DNA of 64,000 bases from Agarophyton chilense (GCA_030374765.1 JARGXX010000021.1:62001-126000), one strand, 5' to 3'. Positions 10,189 to 21,452 are shown, counted from the stretch's first letter. The notes: generated by a model from the sequence alone, not told the origin. Translations and numbers: made by a program.

Positions 10189-10713
10189 TATCTCCCTCCT
10201 TAGGATTCGACCGTCACGGCGAAGTCCAAATTGCCTCACACCTTCCTGGGGGTCTGGCTCTAGTTGGACCTATTGATAACCCTCCGATCTTGCGTTCGGG
10301 GTCGGAACGTCGTGATCCTCGGCGTTCTAATGGACTGGACACGAGCGATGCCGTGCCCGACATTTCGGCGTCTTGTGACCAATCCGGTGGTTAGTTGTTC
10401 TCGTTACCAGTGGGCGCGACGGGTCGTCGCATCGCCACCATCCTCGGGGGTACCAGTGCGTAAGAGCAGACCCTTGGGTCCAGGTTGGCAATTAGTTCAC
10501 CTAAGGTACTGTACGCGCACCGGGGGGGGTTCCTTGCCGCTTATACTATCCTTCGGTATTCCTTTGGAGACTCTACGCGCGTTGTCCGCCGTGAACCACG
10601 GTGCGCGCTTCGTCCATTCAAGGTCACGTCAGTCATCCTGCCCGATTCGGTTTCATCTTTCCTTCTTCCCTTCGCGGTATTCTTCCATTGGTCGCGCGCG
10701 ATGCCGCGATCGC

Positions 10714-10721
10714 CTTATAAG
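10714..10721 (+). promoter_or_regulatory. Possible TATA-like core promoter of antisense ORF
   Basis: CTTATAAG lies 90 bp upstream of the ATG at 10810, on the strand opposite to the chromovirus. Spacing and motif fit a core promoter, but no other evidence supports transcription. Confidence 0.25.
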
Positions 10722-10809
10722 CCCGTCGGATATGCCATTCTCCCTCCGAACTGTGTCGCTACCGTCGGTTTTCCTATCCATTTCCCACCAAACTGTGGGC
10801 AGCGGCACC

Positions 10810-11319
10810 ATGGCTTCGAACAACGAAGCGGGGAGCTCTTCTGTATACCATGTGGCCTATGAACGCTCCGGGGACCGCTATGACCATATTATTGGACGGA
10901 ATCCGCGGGCCGTGCGTCATTTCATTCTGGCGTACCGTTGGCATTACTGCCTTGATGGACATTGTGACAGTCCTGGAGATGCTTACTTCTGGGTGTGTCG
11001 CTCGGTGCGCTACGCCGCAGTTGTCCAACAGGGTAAGGATCTAAAGACCGCTATGGTCAATATCCTACGGCAGAATGCGCAGTTGATGTCCCAGAGGGAT
11101 ACTGCCGACTTGGATGCCCGGTATGGTCTCAATTTGAGTGACCGGTAGATTTCCGATGGTGACAATAGTTCCTCAGGAGAATCCCCGCCAAAGAAGCGTG
11201 CTCGGCTCGCTGTGGCCGGTTCGGGTGGTCCAGTTGGGTCCGCGGGTGACCCTAATCCCGGTTTCGCTCCTGCAGGTTCCAATGAGGACGACGGAGTTAC
11301 TCCTGCGCCGCTCCAGTGA
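10810..11319 (+). pseudogene. Antisense ORF within chromovirus 3' region, putative nuclear protein
   Basis: Starts at ATG 10810 (MASNNEAGSSS) and runs 112 codons to a TAG at 11146. The same frame then continues open to TGA at 11317, giving 169 codons if the stop is ignored. The upstream part of this frame is open back to 10264 but is not needed. The first part is a compact mixed region with many His/Tyr/Arg residues and predicted helix (about residues 85-112). The second part is Gly/Pro/Asp-rich and carries a nuclear-localisation-like PPKKRAR (11185-11205). It lies antisense to the retroelement, between the chromodomain and 3' LTR, with TATA-like sequence upstream and AATAAA downstream (11405-11410). 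No family is recognised. It could be an element-encoded antisense protein, as described for some plant gypsy elements, or a captured host fragment. Confidence 0.35.
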
Positions 11320-11404
11320 GTCCTGTTGGAGTTCGGAGCGCTTCCACGAACCTTGAGGTCATGCTGAGGGCTATTAGGTCTCTGTTAGTTACTCGAGTCG
11401 GTTA

Positions 11405-11410
11405 AATAAA
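11405..11410 (+). promoter_or_regulatory. Possible polyadenylation signal of antisense unit
   Basis: AATAAA followed by a GT-rich run (gtagtgtgtgtg), the classic arrangement of a cleavage/polyadenylation site. It lies 86 bp past the end of the antisense ORF. Confidence 0.3.
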
Positions 11411-11699
11411 GTAGTGTGTGTGTTTTTCCAAGGTCTTTCTTGTATCTCAAATGTGCGTGCTCCGGGACGGCGTCTCATCCTGAAAGCGTCCCGGGTCTTC
11501 CTCAGGTGTCTTCGAAGGACTGACTATGTTCCCTGATGCGGGAGCTACAACGAACCGTCGTGCTCCGGCGAACCATCGTGTCGAGAGGCGGTTTGGGAAG
11601 CGGTTTGGGATTATTCGGGCCAAAGGTTGGATTATTCGGACCAATAGTTGCCCCTTCTTGAAGGCCGCGCTCCGAGTGGCTGATTCTGTGCCAATAACG

Positions 11700-12092
11700 G
11701 GCGATAAAATTAGCTAGAATGGTTTGAGGCTGTTGCCCAGCATCTTCTTCAGGGGTGTACCCGAACTAACGGACGCGATAGCGCATAGTTCCATCTTCTC
11801 CCATACCGGCGGAGATGATGCGCTGAATCACATATTCCGGTTTTCGTTCATCCTCCGGAAGGAGAGTGTGGTCCAGAGGGGCGAATCCATCGGAGTCCGT
11901 TGGGAGCGATGGGTCATAGTAGTTGGCATTTACCATCGTGTCCGTGAGGCTAGTCGAGTCCTCGGGAACTGCCTTAGGAGTGGTGGAGACTTGAGTGTCG
12001 ACCTGAGGTCGTGGTGCTTCCGTTGGGCCAGGGGGCTGGGACGTTCGTGGTCCGGAGGAACTGGGAGCTCGTGTCACGCGGTCAATAAACAC
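11700..12092 (-). pseudogene. Chromovirus Pol C-terminus with chromodomain
   Basis: The minus-strand frame passes through a Pro/Thr/Ser-rich linker into a chromodomain: YVIQRIIS...GTMRYRVR, then a TAG at 11768-11766 exactly where the conserved aromatic Trp of the RVRW motif is expected, then FGYTPEED. The chromodomain in this clade guides integrase to modified histones (H3K9 methylation in known cases). The Trp-to-stop change removes part of the aromatic cage and truncates the protein. Confidence 0.7.
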
Positions 12093-12200
12093 AGTGTCCT
12101 GTAGGCCGTCAATGAGTAAAGTTATGATGTGATAATTGGCCTTAAGGACTTTGTATGGTCCCGTACAGCGGGGTAAGAGCTTCCGCGTAGTGTCCTCGAC

Positions 12201-12791
12201 TTACTCACTGTCTTTCGGTGGCCGTCCAGGTAAACCAGATTTCTTTTCCCATAGGTCGGTGTGCCCCTGCGTGTTGCAGGCATAAACCAGTGGCTCAACG
12301 TATTCGTCCCAGTCCAATTGGTGCTCCGAAACGTAGTCCGCCAATCGGTCCAAAAGGGTGCGGTTGAAGCGTTCGGCTTGGCCATTGGTTTGCGGGTGGT
12401 ACGCCGTGGTGGTCAAATGTTTGATACCTAAGGTAGCACAGACATGTGAGAAGAATTTGGATACAAACTGGCTGCCGTTATCCGTAAGGAAGTAGAGTGG
12501 CATGCCATATGGATATACCCAGTCTGACAAGAAGGCCGTGGCGAAATCTGCGGCCGTTGTCTTTCCTAGGGGTAGGGCTCGGGTAAGTTTGGTAAACCTG
12601 TCGGTTGTAACCAAAACAAACCGTTTCCCATGGGACGACTTAGGCAAAGGCCCAAGTATATCCATTGTGACAAATTCCATTGGACCAGCGGCCGGGAAGA
12701 GTTTCAGTTTGGCCTGATGGTTTGCGCGAGACCCTTGGATCTGTGCGCACGATGCACAGTTCCGTGCGGTTTGCCATAGTTCCTGCGCCAT
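12201..12791 (-). pseudogene. Chromovirus integrase core
   Basis: A minus-strand frame of 196 codons begins within the HHCC zinc domain (CASC) and contains the whole catalytic core. The three acidic residues are in the motifs MDILGPL, LTDNGSQF and NGQAERFN. The preceding half of the zinc domain (about 12900-12795) is recognisable as GHP...VY.TLRKFFYWP but holds in-frame stops. After ACNTQGHT the frame drifts into unrelated residues, indicating a deletion or frameshift before the chromodomain segment. The element is therefore dead, although the core itself is well preserved. Confidence 0.8.
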
Positions 12792-13295
12792 TAGCGGCCA
12801 GTAGAAAAACTTCCTTAGGGTCTAGTACACTCTTCGGCCTCAGGGATGACCAGCCGAGCGAGGGAAATGGGCAAGCTATAGGAGTTGCGCCCTTAGAGAA
12901 GTTGGCATTACCCGTTGGAGAGCGCCATCCAGCGGTGAGCGGCGACATAGTAGTCCAAATCGGTCATAGTCGAACAGGCATCCTGGGGTTCTTACCGATT
13001 GAGCTGTTCCCTTGCATTATTCGTCTTCGACCGGCGCCTGTAGGAGTTTCTCAATAGTTATAGGGAGGAGCTCTTCTTCCTCCCGGGCTATCGCATTAAA
13101 CTGAGGTCATGCTGAATTGGGCGGTACTGTCTCCCAGTTAAGTAGGTATACTTCGTTCTCATTTACCTCAGGATCATCCGATTGGACTTTAACCATAAGG
13201 TCATCCGCTTCCGAATAACCCTGAGTCCCACCATCTGTAAAGGGGGTAGGAATTTGGTCGTCCAATGGAGTGTTATCAGTTCCGTCGGTAATGAT

Positions 13296-13775
13296 TCACG
13301 ACAGGGCATCTGTTGCCTGGTGTCTGATGCCTGGCCTATAGGTTATCTTGTAGTCATATTCTGACAGCTTGAGGCGCCACCGAGCCAGGAGACTTGATGC
13401 ATCGGTCATATTGGGTAACCAGCGGAGTGAATCGTGGGCTGTCCTAATGGAAACCCTAGTTTTCTTGAGGTATGAACGGAGTGTCAATACGGTCCATACG
13501 ATGGCTAGGCATTCCTTTTCGGTGGTGCTGTAGTTGCGCTCCGCGCTGGTGAGCGATCTGCTCCAATATCCAATAGATCGATAGTTTTTCGGTGACTCCT
13601 GTTCCTGTAGCAGTGCACATCCCAGTTGGACATCAGAGGCATCCGTGTCCAGTACAAAAGGCATATTGGGTTTTGGTAAAGCCAGTAGAGGTGGGTTCAG
13701 TAATTTGTTCTTTAGTCTCTGAAATGTCTCGTACTGGCCGTCCGTAAGGGCCTCAAACTTCGAAGGTGTTTGTCT
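13296..13775 (-). pseudogene. Chromovirus RT C-terminus and RNase H
   Basis: The minus-strand frame starts upstream of the Met at 13664, in a thumb/connection segment readable from about 13775 (KFEALTDGQ). It continues into RNase H with LDTDASDVQLG (catalytic Asp), a conserved Glu in the ERNYSTTEKE region, and a position reading TAHDSL where TDH or TDS is usual, so one catalytic Asp may be shifted or lost. It ends at a stop after QATDALS. Everything upstream in Pol is deleted at about 13780. Confidence 0.7.
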
Positions 13776-13780
13776 GTGTA

Positions 13781-14355
13781 CTCAGCATGCTAGTTCCATG
13801 TACTAGAAGCGTAGGGAGTAAAGAAATTCCTCAAAAATCTGCGAAAAATGGCGAATCGGCAATCTGTAAATGCAAATAATTGAGATTTTTCGGATACCAC
13901 ATCTTCGCGCATTCACGCAAATACTAGTAGTGGGGAATGCAGAACGGAAGTGCACTAAAGCGCTAGTTTTCATCTCATTCGATGGAAGTGAAACGCTAGT
14001 TTACCCCATGAACAGTGGTTTTGGGCAAAATACGGCCAAATTTTGACCCTGATTAAATCCAAATTTCTTTTTGGTGTTCCAAAGATGATTTGCAAATGGC
14101 TACTACGCAACAAGCCAATTCTCTAAAAATAGTCATTGTGGCGTTATATGGACGGACAAAGCTTCAGTCTAAGTATTGTCCAAAAAATAGACGCAATACA
14201 GCCGAAAAGAGGAGGCCTTGGGCAACATTTCGCCACTGTGGATGGTATCCTCTCACTTTCGGCAATATTTCGTCAATCTTGTGCTGGCTTCGCTGCTCCG
14301 TTGCTTATTTTAATTTGTTTTATTGGCAGTGCTGGTTCTTGAAGAGTTTCCGGAT
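13781..14355. other. Unique AT-rich stretch, nothing recognised
   Basis: Lies between the truncated chromovirus and the solo LTR. A short plus-strand frame (14136-14342) has no domain. No repeat or RNA motif was seen. Confidence 0.4.
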
Positions 14356-14799
14356 TGTGAAGGAGCGATGATAACGGTTGAGCCCTGTAGGCCACCGGGC
14401 CCTGAGGTCTCCCACAGGCGACACGTGGACGGGTCGACCTCAGGTGGCCTCATGTAGAATATTATTTTATTTTAATTAGTGTAATAGATTAGTATTACAG
14501 TGCCAGGGAGATCTCAGCGCCTCGCCAGTACTATTTACTTGGCTCGAGTGACGCTTCTCCCTTAGAGTAGGGTAGGCACCGTTAGGATACTAAATAACCC
14601 CCTTTGGTATATTAGTTCCACCCTTTGGTCTTCAAGCCATCGTTTTCGTAGCTCCAACCTGTAGGACTACGCTCTAAACACCAGGCCATTGCACAAGTAC
14701 TCTGGGAGAGCCGCCGTCAAGGATTCGAACCTTAGCACCCGCTCTACCACGCTATCACCAGTCGAGACCCGTACGCTGACCCACCGTCATTTCCTTACA
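14356..14799 (+). repeat. Solo LTR, chromovirus family
   Basis: TGTGAAGGAGCG to CCTTACA, 444 bp, plus orientation, matching the 3' LTR at 9742-10188 in reverse complement. It is flanked by cggat (14351-14355) and cagat (14800-14804), a 5-bp target-site duplication with one mismatch. There is no internal element sequence on either side, so it is a solo LTR left by LTR-LTR recombination. Confidence 0.8.
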
Positions 14800-14842
14800 C
14801 AGATGCAAAATTTGAACAGTTCCACGCTCAGCGTTATGCAAC

Positions 14843-15775
14843 TTGTTTACTACTTTAAAGTTATTTGAGAGACCAAATGCAGCCGATATTCTCCTCGAAG
14901 GTATAAAGAGTTGCTTAAAATGGGAATGGAACGCGAGAAATACTGCGACGATGGATGTTACGGACGCGAAGAGCGTAAAGGACGTGTCCGGATTGCTTGG
15001 CGATTGCAGGAAGATCTTTTCATCTGTGCACAACGTAAGCGCAGGTTAGGTAAAGGAAAAGGAAAAAGAGGGGGAAAAGACGAGAAGAAGATAAAAATAA
15101 AGGAGGAGAAACAAAGGAAGGTAGTCAGCCTTGACAATTTACTTCGGTCCTCTGCGACCGTTTTTGACAACTATAACTAACTTGCACGCACTTCCACCGC
15201 CGGTGCTAACCGTCGGCGGGTCTCCCACGTCTCACAGCTTGCCACCGTACGACGAGTAGTTGCGCGCCAAAACAATTTCAAACATAAAGCATATCACATA
15301 AAAACTCAAAAAATCATCCGAAGTGGTGCGCCAATGCCATCCGCCCTGCGCAGCCCAGATTCGGCTATTACGGCCAAACACCAATATCCAGCCCCCATTC
15401 GCACATTCTCTCCAACTGCATAGCCCGTGCTCATTCAGCGCTCTCGTCCAATCAGATCGCTCCACTTGGGCCGAAGCCCCAACACGCCCCATTAGAACCA
15501 CAACACTTTCCCATACCACGTTGCATGAGGGCATTTGCAGTAGCCAATCAGATGGCCGATTCACGTTGAGATTGAGATGAGGGGCATATGCGTTTTCCCG
15601 CGGAGGGTGCCCAAAAGTGCCCATGCTTAAATCCACTTTTGTTTTCCACTATTTTCGAGCTTCCCAGGAGGTCGGAGTCGCTGTGGACCTAAATACTCAA
15701 CATCTGTGATAGCAAGAGCAATAAACCAATCTCTAGTCACTGTCTACGCCAACAGTCACATTTTTCCTTCATGAG
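14843..15775 (+). pseudogene. Small ORF interrupted by a solo LTR
   Basis: A plus-strand frame (14843-15027, MFTTLKLFERP) continues in the same frame after the solo LTR and one TSD copy are removed, ending at TGA 15773. The total is about 85 residues. The complementary strand is also open across the join, so the coding strand is undecided. No family is recognised; it may be an exon of a decayed gene. Confidence 0.18.
15028..15702 (-). repeat. Solo LTR, copia family 1 (divergent subtype)
   Basis: On the minus strand it runs TGTTGAGTATTTAGG to TTGTGC (675 bp). It aligns along its whole length with the LTRs of element F (674 bp), with many substitutions. Perfect TSD tctgt lies at 15023-15027 and 15703-15707. 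Its start (GTATTTAGGTC instead of GTTTGGTCGAC) groups it with the solo LTR at 45341-46013 and the old 5' LTR at 46129. Confidence 0.88.
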
Positions 15776-18700
15776 GATACTCAAACCCTGGGTCAGTAGC
15801 TCATCATCATTCTGCTTTGCTTCTGCAGCTTTCTGAACGGCCTTAAAAAGTGCGTCGTTTTCCCTAGTGTGGAGGGAGATATGCTCATGAACACTGTCTA
15901 CCAACACGTCAACATAAGTCATTTATTTCGTCACTCGATCAATGAACTCGTTCCAGTTTAAATCTTGTTTCATCTGTGAGTCGTACTGTCGGGCCAAGTT
16001 CAACATCGCTGATCTCAGCCGCAAAGAATGATCCATGTCCCAGTACCGAAACATCCTCTTAAACACTTGTGTCACTAACATCTCGAAAGCACTGTGCGCG
16101 TTTATGAGCATCTTGAGAGGAGAACACCAAGCAGTGCTTTACCTCGAAAATATATCATGATGATTGAAGAGGGCATCCTGAGATACAGTTTCATCACAAA
16201 CGGAAACGCGTAGAACGTGTGCTGCTGCGAACGTTGCCGAAAGAATTCAAAGAGCCCAAACCATGTCTTTGGCGCTCCAGATAAGTCCGAGCCGAAGCAT
16301 GATCCAGATCACCACCATAAGGGCCCTTCCTCCGACCTTACGAAATTCAAGTGATCGTATAAGTACAGGGGTCTGCCTTTGTTCTCAAGTAAAGCAGCTA
16401 CCTTCGGTACGTTGTCGGAATTCGTGGTGAAACATGCCGTAACTGCGAGGACTTCGCTTTGATTTATGGTCATTTGCGAAAATCTGAATAACGAGGATGC
16501 ACCTCGAAATCACATCCAACGGCTACCGAACCCATCCTCGCGACAGTACATGTGTCCGCACAATGCTAGCCTCCTTATTATGCCAGCCTGCTCAACAGGG
16601 ACAGCTGAATTCTCGATTTCTTTGCAGAAAAAGACATGCTCTTCCTTTCAGTGCGCTTGTTTTTTTCATGCAGCTCGGCGTTCTCGCCTGCCAAACAGTT
16701 GTAGGTATTTCGTACAGGTGTTCTCTCGAGAACTCTCTTTAACTCCCTTTTTTTGGCATGCTATGTTCTATAAATATTACGTAGCAGAGAACGTTTCTTT
16801 CGAAAGAAACGTTTTCTAACTAAAAAAGCCAACACTCTATCAGGCCACTTGATGATAAATTCGTCGAGAACAGGATCTTGACGTCCTCGAAAAGAAAGAA
16901 AACACAACCTTCTCCAAAATGCCCGTTTCTCGAAAAAGTTAACATATATCTCTCCTCGATCACTGCAGAACATGGAAAGGTGAAACATCTCAAATATGGA
17001 TCAAGGTTTTGACAATGACCGACGGAAAAGCAGACACTGCTGTTCTTTTGAATCTCTGACACAACCTCTTCCCAGGTGACTGCGAACTCGCAGGCTTCCA
17101 CAAACGTCTACTATACTACTGCTTCCTCAAGGGACACTCAACCTCCCCGCCCATCTTTTGATTTCGTGAAGGTATGGATTCCGAGCTTGGTTCAAAGACA
17201 CGAAGCATCCGGGTCATTGAACACAAGATTTACCGGGTGTCACATTCCAAGCAAAACCCGTCACAGAGTCAGCGACAAACCTCCTGAACACAAATAGCGC
17301 AGCAAATGAACTTTAAATGATTTGTAAGAAACTATCACTGCGGCGTATCATCCTGGGGATTGCTCGCTCTACCATGCAAGCACGATGGTTTCGACACAAA
17401 GCGATTTGCAGTAACTCAGCCGCATTCGAATGTGTCCAACTCCTTCTGCCGCACAATTATTAGGGTGTGCAAATCCCTCTCCATTCGTGGGCGTAAAAGA
17501 GTTTGGACTAACATTACATCATCCATTTCTGCATTTGTGGGGGGGAGGACCTCTGCTCTAATATCTACAATCAATCGGTCCTCTGCCGCACTCTTCGCTT
17601 GCATATAAAAGCCACCCGTCCCATCCCGCCCCCTGCTCTCGTATCGATCCCAATAAATGGACGACCCCCCTGCCCCCCACCCCCCCCTACCTCAAAGAGA
17701 GGACTAGCAAATCACTTCACGTTTCCCACATAGTCAACGCTGCTGGCTTGTGGAACGTATTTTGTTCTTCTCGCGTGTATTTCGACGCGTAGCCACAGTG
17801 AATCGTGCCTCCTTCTCCTTCTTTTTGAAGAAGTAAAGCGTAACAAGTCACATCGATCATCGGTCTGCAGGGGTAGCAAAGATTGGAGGCCACCAGGGGC
17901 TGATGAAAACGCATAAAGAACATCAAAGGGCTCGTGATCAGCGCCTGTAGAAAGTCTCAAGAGGTAGTTCCCTCTGTATGCCTCTGAGGCTGGGTGTGTA
18001 CGGGGTACTTTGCGCTACTTGGCGACTCTTTTGTAGTTGCTCTACGCAGGCTGTCGAGAGGATGGGCTGAAAAGCGTTACATATAGAAGGTAAGTCACAG
18101 AGATAGGTTCTCATCGTCAAGCTGCAAACTTTCAACTCGACCTAGAACTGTAATTATGAATATACTTTGTGTCTATGTGCTAGAATCTACATGCGTTCCA
18201 CGTTCCACGTTCCGCGTTCCCCAACAGACTCCCTGGTTGGTAGTGCGGCAGCCTACCTGGTAATGCGCTAATGCGTTGAACCATTGGCGCATTCGTCTCC
18301 GGTAAAACTTGTACTTCCTTTTTCAGAAACATTTTCAAACCCAATTCTGAGAGAAAGCTCATTTCAATATACAAAGTTGGACCCCGACGTCTGAGTAGTT
18401 CTCCAAGATTCGAGAGTTATCGTTCCATAGTTCGCTCAAGATCTTTCGAGTAATGGTTGCCTAATCGGCATCACACTATCCATGTGTTCTGGTACTTGTG
18501 ATAACTTCAAACTAATCTCAAGACGTGATAACATTGGGTCGAGTTATTGCCGTCAAAACTGCGTCGTTTCCTGGCGTAGAATCACCAATGGGAGTCGTGG
18601 TCTCACGCGCCACGTTTCCGGCTCTAGACTTTCCTCCAACTTCAGCTGCTTAACCAACTGGGGTTGGATCTTCCTCGGAGGAGCCCTATTCTAAAACATC

Positions 18701-19416
18701 ATTGAGCGATGTACCTGTTTTTGTCGAGGACGTTTTCACAGCTTCATCTGCAATTATTGAGGATGCTTCTGGAGCCCTCTCAGTATTCAACCGCTCTTGG
18801 CTCGTAGATACGACATCCACAGAAATAGTTGTCAACTCCGAATCGTCACCCAGAGCTAATCTTGTGTCTCTGGGGAGGCGTTCAGAGACCTTAACGCCAG
18901 AAGAGCTTTCATTCGTTCTTACAGGACCATCGAACGTGACAGCACCCACGGTCTCCTCTGTTAAGCCCCCCTCTTCTTCGCGTTGATTTTATTCATGGCC
19001 TATTTATTTAGCTTCCATATCGTGCCCGCTGTCTTCATTCACAACTGCGAAATCCACTTTATTTGCACCGCCTGTTTCTTTCAGTTCTAGTCTTCGGCGC
19101 GGGTGAGATCTTGCATCAGAGGATCCTAGAGATGTAGTTTCTGCTGAATACACTATACCACTTTCCGTATCATCCCCAGAAACGGGAGCGGGTTCACGAG
19201 AAACAGCAGTCACCACCGCAGCATTTGATTCCGTAGTATCCGCACATTAAAGGAATGGCTGCGCTGAAGATGGCTACGCTGATTGTGCTTCGGAGATTCT
19301 AACACTAGCTGCACTAATTTCGGAAACAACAGCGCCGCCTGTATCTTTCGCCTCTCCACCCTTTCGACGCTATCATCCGTCTTCCTGACCTTACTGGGCT
19401 GGACCATCACGAACAT
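15737..19416 (-). pseudogene. Relic of a large host-like gene
   Basis: A series of minus-strand segments reads like pieces of one protein. From 19416 to about 18480 there is a Ser/Thr/Asp/Glu-rich disordered region in one frame, broken by stops. Further pieces lie at 18135-17712, 17604-17416 (charged, helix-rich) and 17101-16820. 16111-15737 is one continuous helical frame with a single in-frame TAA between RVTK and MTYVDV. The last part (many Lys/Glu/Gln, heptad-like) could be coiled coil. No family is recognised with confidence; a membrane-trafficking type protein is possible but unproven. Introns and decay cannot be separated by eye. Confidence 0.25.
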
Positions 19417-20010
19417 AAAAACATGCCGCTCGCTGCGCTGCGGGTTGTAAACGTGCGTCCCCGAACAAATATTTTATGAGTCAGACGCGCGCTGTGGTAA
19501 ATAGTAGACTATCTTTGGGGGCTGGCTGCTCGGTGTGCCTCGGAGTTGCTACTTTTTGCTTCGGTTGCACGTCTAGTTGGGGCACTGTGATTAAACTAAT
19601 CGCCTTCCTCGCGTGCAGCACGATGTTGCAGGCGTGGCGCGGCGGCGCCCTCCGAGCACGCCAACTGTGTGCCTTTCACGTCACCCATGCAACCACCACC
19701 GCGCGGACTACACGCCTTGCTTCATATGCCCCCCTCCGCTACGTCGCATTACGCCTGTCTGAACGTGCTTCAGTTTCGAGACGTGTTCCTAGCTGCGTAT
19801 GCCTCCACCGATGAAGTCGTGATAGCGTATGCCTCCGATCTGCATGCGTTGCGTCGACTGCGGGCTTCTCGGGCTTGCGCTCCAGCATTGCGCTGTGACT
19901 GCGTTGGCGTTCTTGAAATAAGACCCTGCAATTGCGGCTGCGTTTGGGGACTACATTTTCGTGTTGGTAGGCTGGTCTGAAGCTGCGCGCGAGCTTCGAT
20001 TTGTGTATGA

Positions 20011-21003
20011 CTGCAACCGTGTGAGCGACTGCCCGAGCCCATAGCAGACCCCATTGTGTTGCTGTCATGGAACACCTCCGGAGACAGGCTTTGGGTTATT
20101 GCTGATTCCATCTTTGTGTGTAAGATCGACTTTGCCTACTTTCCTGTGCGCTTTACACACTACCTCACTATTGCCCGTCAGCAAAACCTCACCATGACAC
20201 TCACGCTGACAGCAATATATCCAGACGCTTCTTATATCGCCGTTTCGTGTCTCTATGCGCGTGTATCGTACGCGTTCGCCATTGCTGCGAGCCTCAGTCC
20301 CGTTCCGTGTGCCGAGATTTTGCAGGGTAGATCGTGCATTTCCAATGTAAATTGAAACAAACGAAGAGGTAGCAACCAAGCAATAATGACCACAGATCGA
20401 GACGGAACTATACACGTTTGGGTGCGCGCTTCCACCCGCAACAAGCCGTACATCGAAGACAGAAACGCTCTCTATAGGCCTCCAGTCTTGAATTGAGGAG
20501 ATCGCGCGTAGTTCACATTTAGAGCGCACCTTTCCCAGGCGCCGACTTTCTCTCTTGGGGCGACGGCGGAGGTGTGGGTGATGATGAAGGCGATGATATG
20601 ACCAGTAATGATGCCCATTCTTTCCTGGCGTGGGGAACTGCCCCCAAGCGTAGTCGTTGCTGTCCTCGCTGTGCATCAGGGCTTTCTATTTCTCGCATGC
20701 AACGATATTTGTCTCACCTCTACCATGCCCGCCGTCTGCCGCGCTCGGGTTGGTGTTAATCATACCTCATATGTCATGGAAATCGTGGCAGCTGAGCCGT
20801 GTTCTTTGGTTATTCTGCGAAGCAATGGCTGGCAAGTCTCGATTTCGCATCTGGCGCAAAAGTGTGTCCTCAGGAGCTTAAGAATGGTTCAACCCGGTAG
20901 CACTTCTGTGAAAGAGAGATTGAAGCTATTGGATACAACTTCTGCAGATTTCTTGTATAGAGCGTGTCCGGTACGATTCTCATCTCCCGCTCAAGGTCCA
21001 TAG
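20011..21003 (+). pseudogene. Possible WD40-repeat protein relic
   Basis: Plus-strand frames contain two WD40-like signatures. LLSWNTSGDRLWV (about 20070-20110) resembles the strand that opens a blade, and MTTDRDGTIHVWV (about 20385-20425) fits the consensus DGTIxxW end of a blade. Segments at 20056-20355, about 20370-20490 and 20608-21003 lie in different frames or are separated by stops, so the gene is either spliced or decayed. WD40 propellers are protein-interaction scaffolds; large ones of this type occur in V-ATPase assembly (Rav1/DmX), a weak similarity only. Confidence 0.28.
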
Positions 21004-21396
21004 ACGGGGGAAGAAAGAAACGCATCGCTTTAACGTGAATCTCAAGCGATGTTCAGGACACTTTGTGTAAGCGCAAGAGACTCAGCATCAATTATCGCTG
21101 CGACGTTGCGAGGTATATAAAAAATTGTTCCCGCTTCGCACACAACGATGCCAGCAGGATTTTGTTCCCATAACGATTCCAAATGCGCGAAGGAGAAGGA
21201 AAAGAAGGATGAAAGATTAGAGGCTCTAGAAAAAGAAGGGAGTCGGGAGTCGACGGAAAGCGCTGCGCACGACGACGACTGAATGGAAAAGAATTGAAAA
21301 GAAGCACTTGAGCTCAGAATTAAGGAAATGGCCTAAAAAACGAGATAAGTCGCTACCGCCCCACTGCTTTGGAACTTACCGGTTTGCGACGGCGAG

Positions 21397-21452
21397 TATA
21401 TAAACGGTGACGCAGACGCATAGATTATATAAACGGTGATGCATACGCATAC
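21397..21452 (+). repeat. 29-bp tandem duplication containing TATATAA
   Basis: Two units (21397-21425, 21426-21452) share TATATAAACGGTGA and then gcaNacgcata. Each carries a TATA-box match, so a core promoter may have been duplicated upstream of the small membrane-anchor ORF at 21678. Confidence 0.5.

Larger units (their letters stand above)
9742..13780 (-). mobile_element. Chromovirus-type Ty3/gypsy element, 5'-truncated
   Basis: Reading on the minus strand: RT end and RNase H (13775-13296), integrase zinc domain with stops (about 12900-12790), integrase core (12791-12201), chromodomain (12092-11700), about 1.5 kb without sense ORFs, purine tract (10204-10189), and 3' LTR (10188-9742). Gag, protease, most of RT and the 5' LTR are missing; the homology breaks off at about 13780. 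Several stops and deletions make it non-functional. A second LTR of the same family (14356-14799) lies beyond it in the opposite orientation and is a separate solo LTR. Confidence 0.8.

Noticed and set aside
9742-14799. The inverted 445-bp copies as terminal inverted repeats of a DNA transposon
   Set aside because: Each copy has LTR-type TG...CA ends, one is preceded by a polypurine tract of the gypsy pol fragment, and the other has its own near-perfect 5-bp TSD. They are two LTRs in opposite orientation, not one TIR element.
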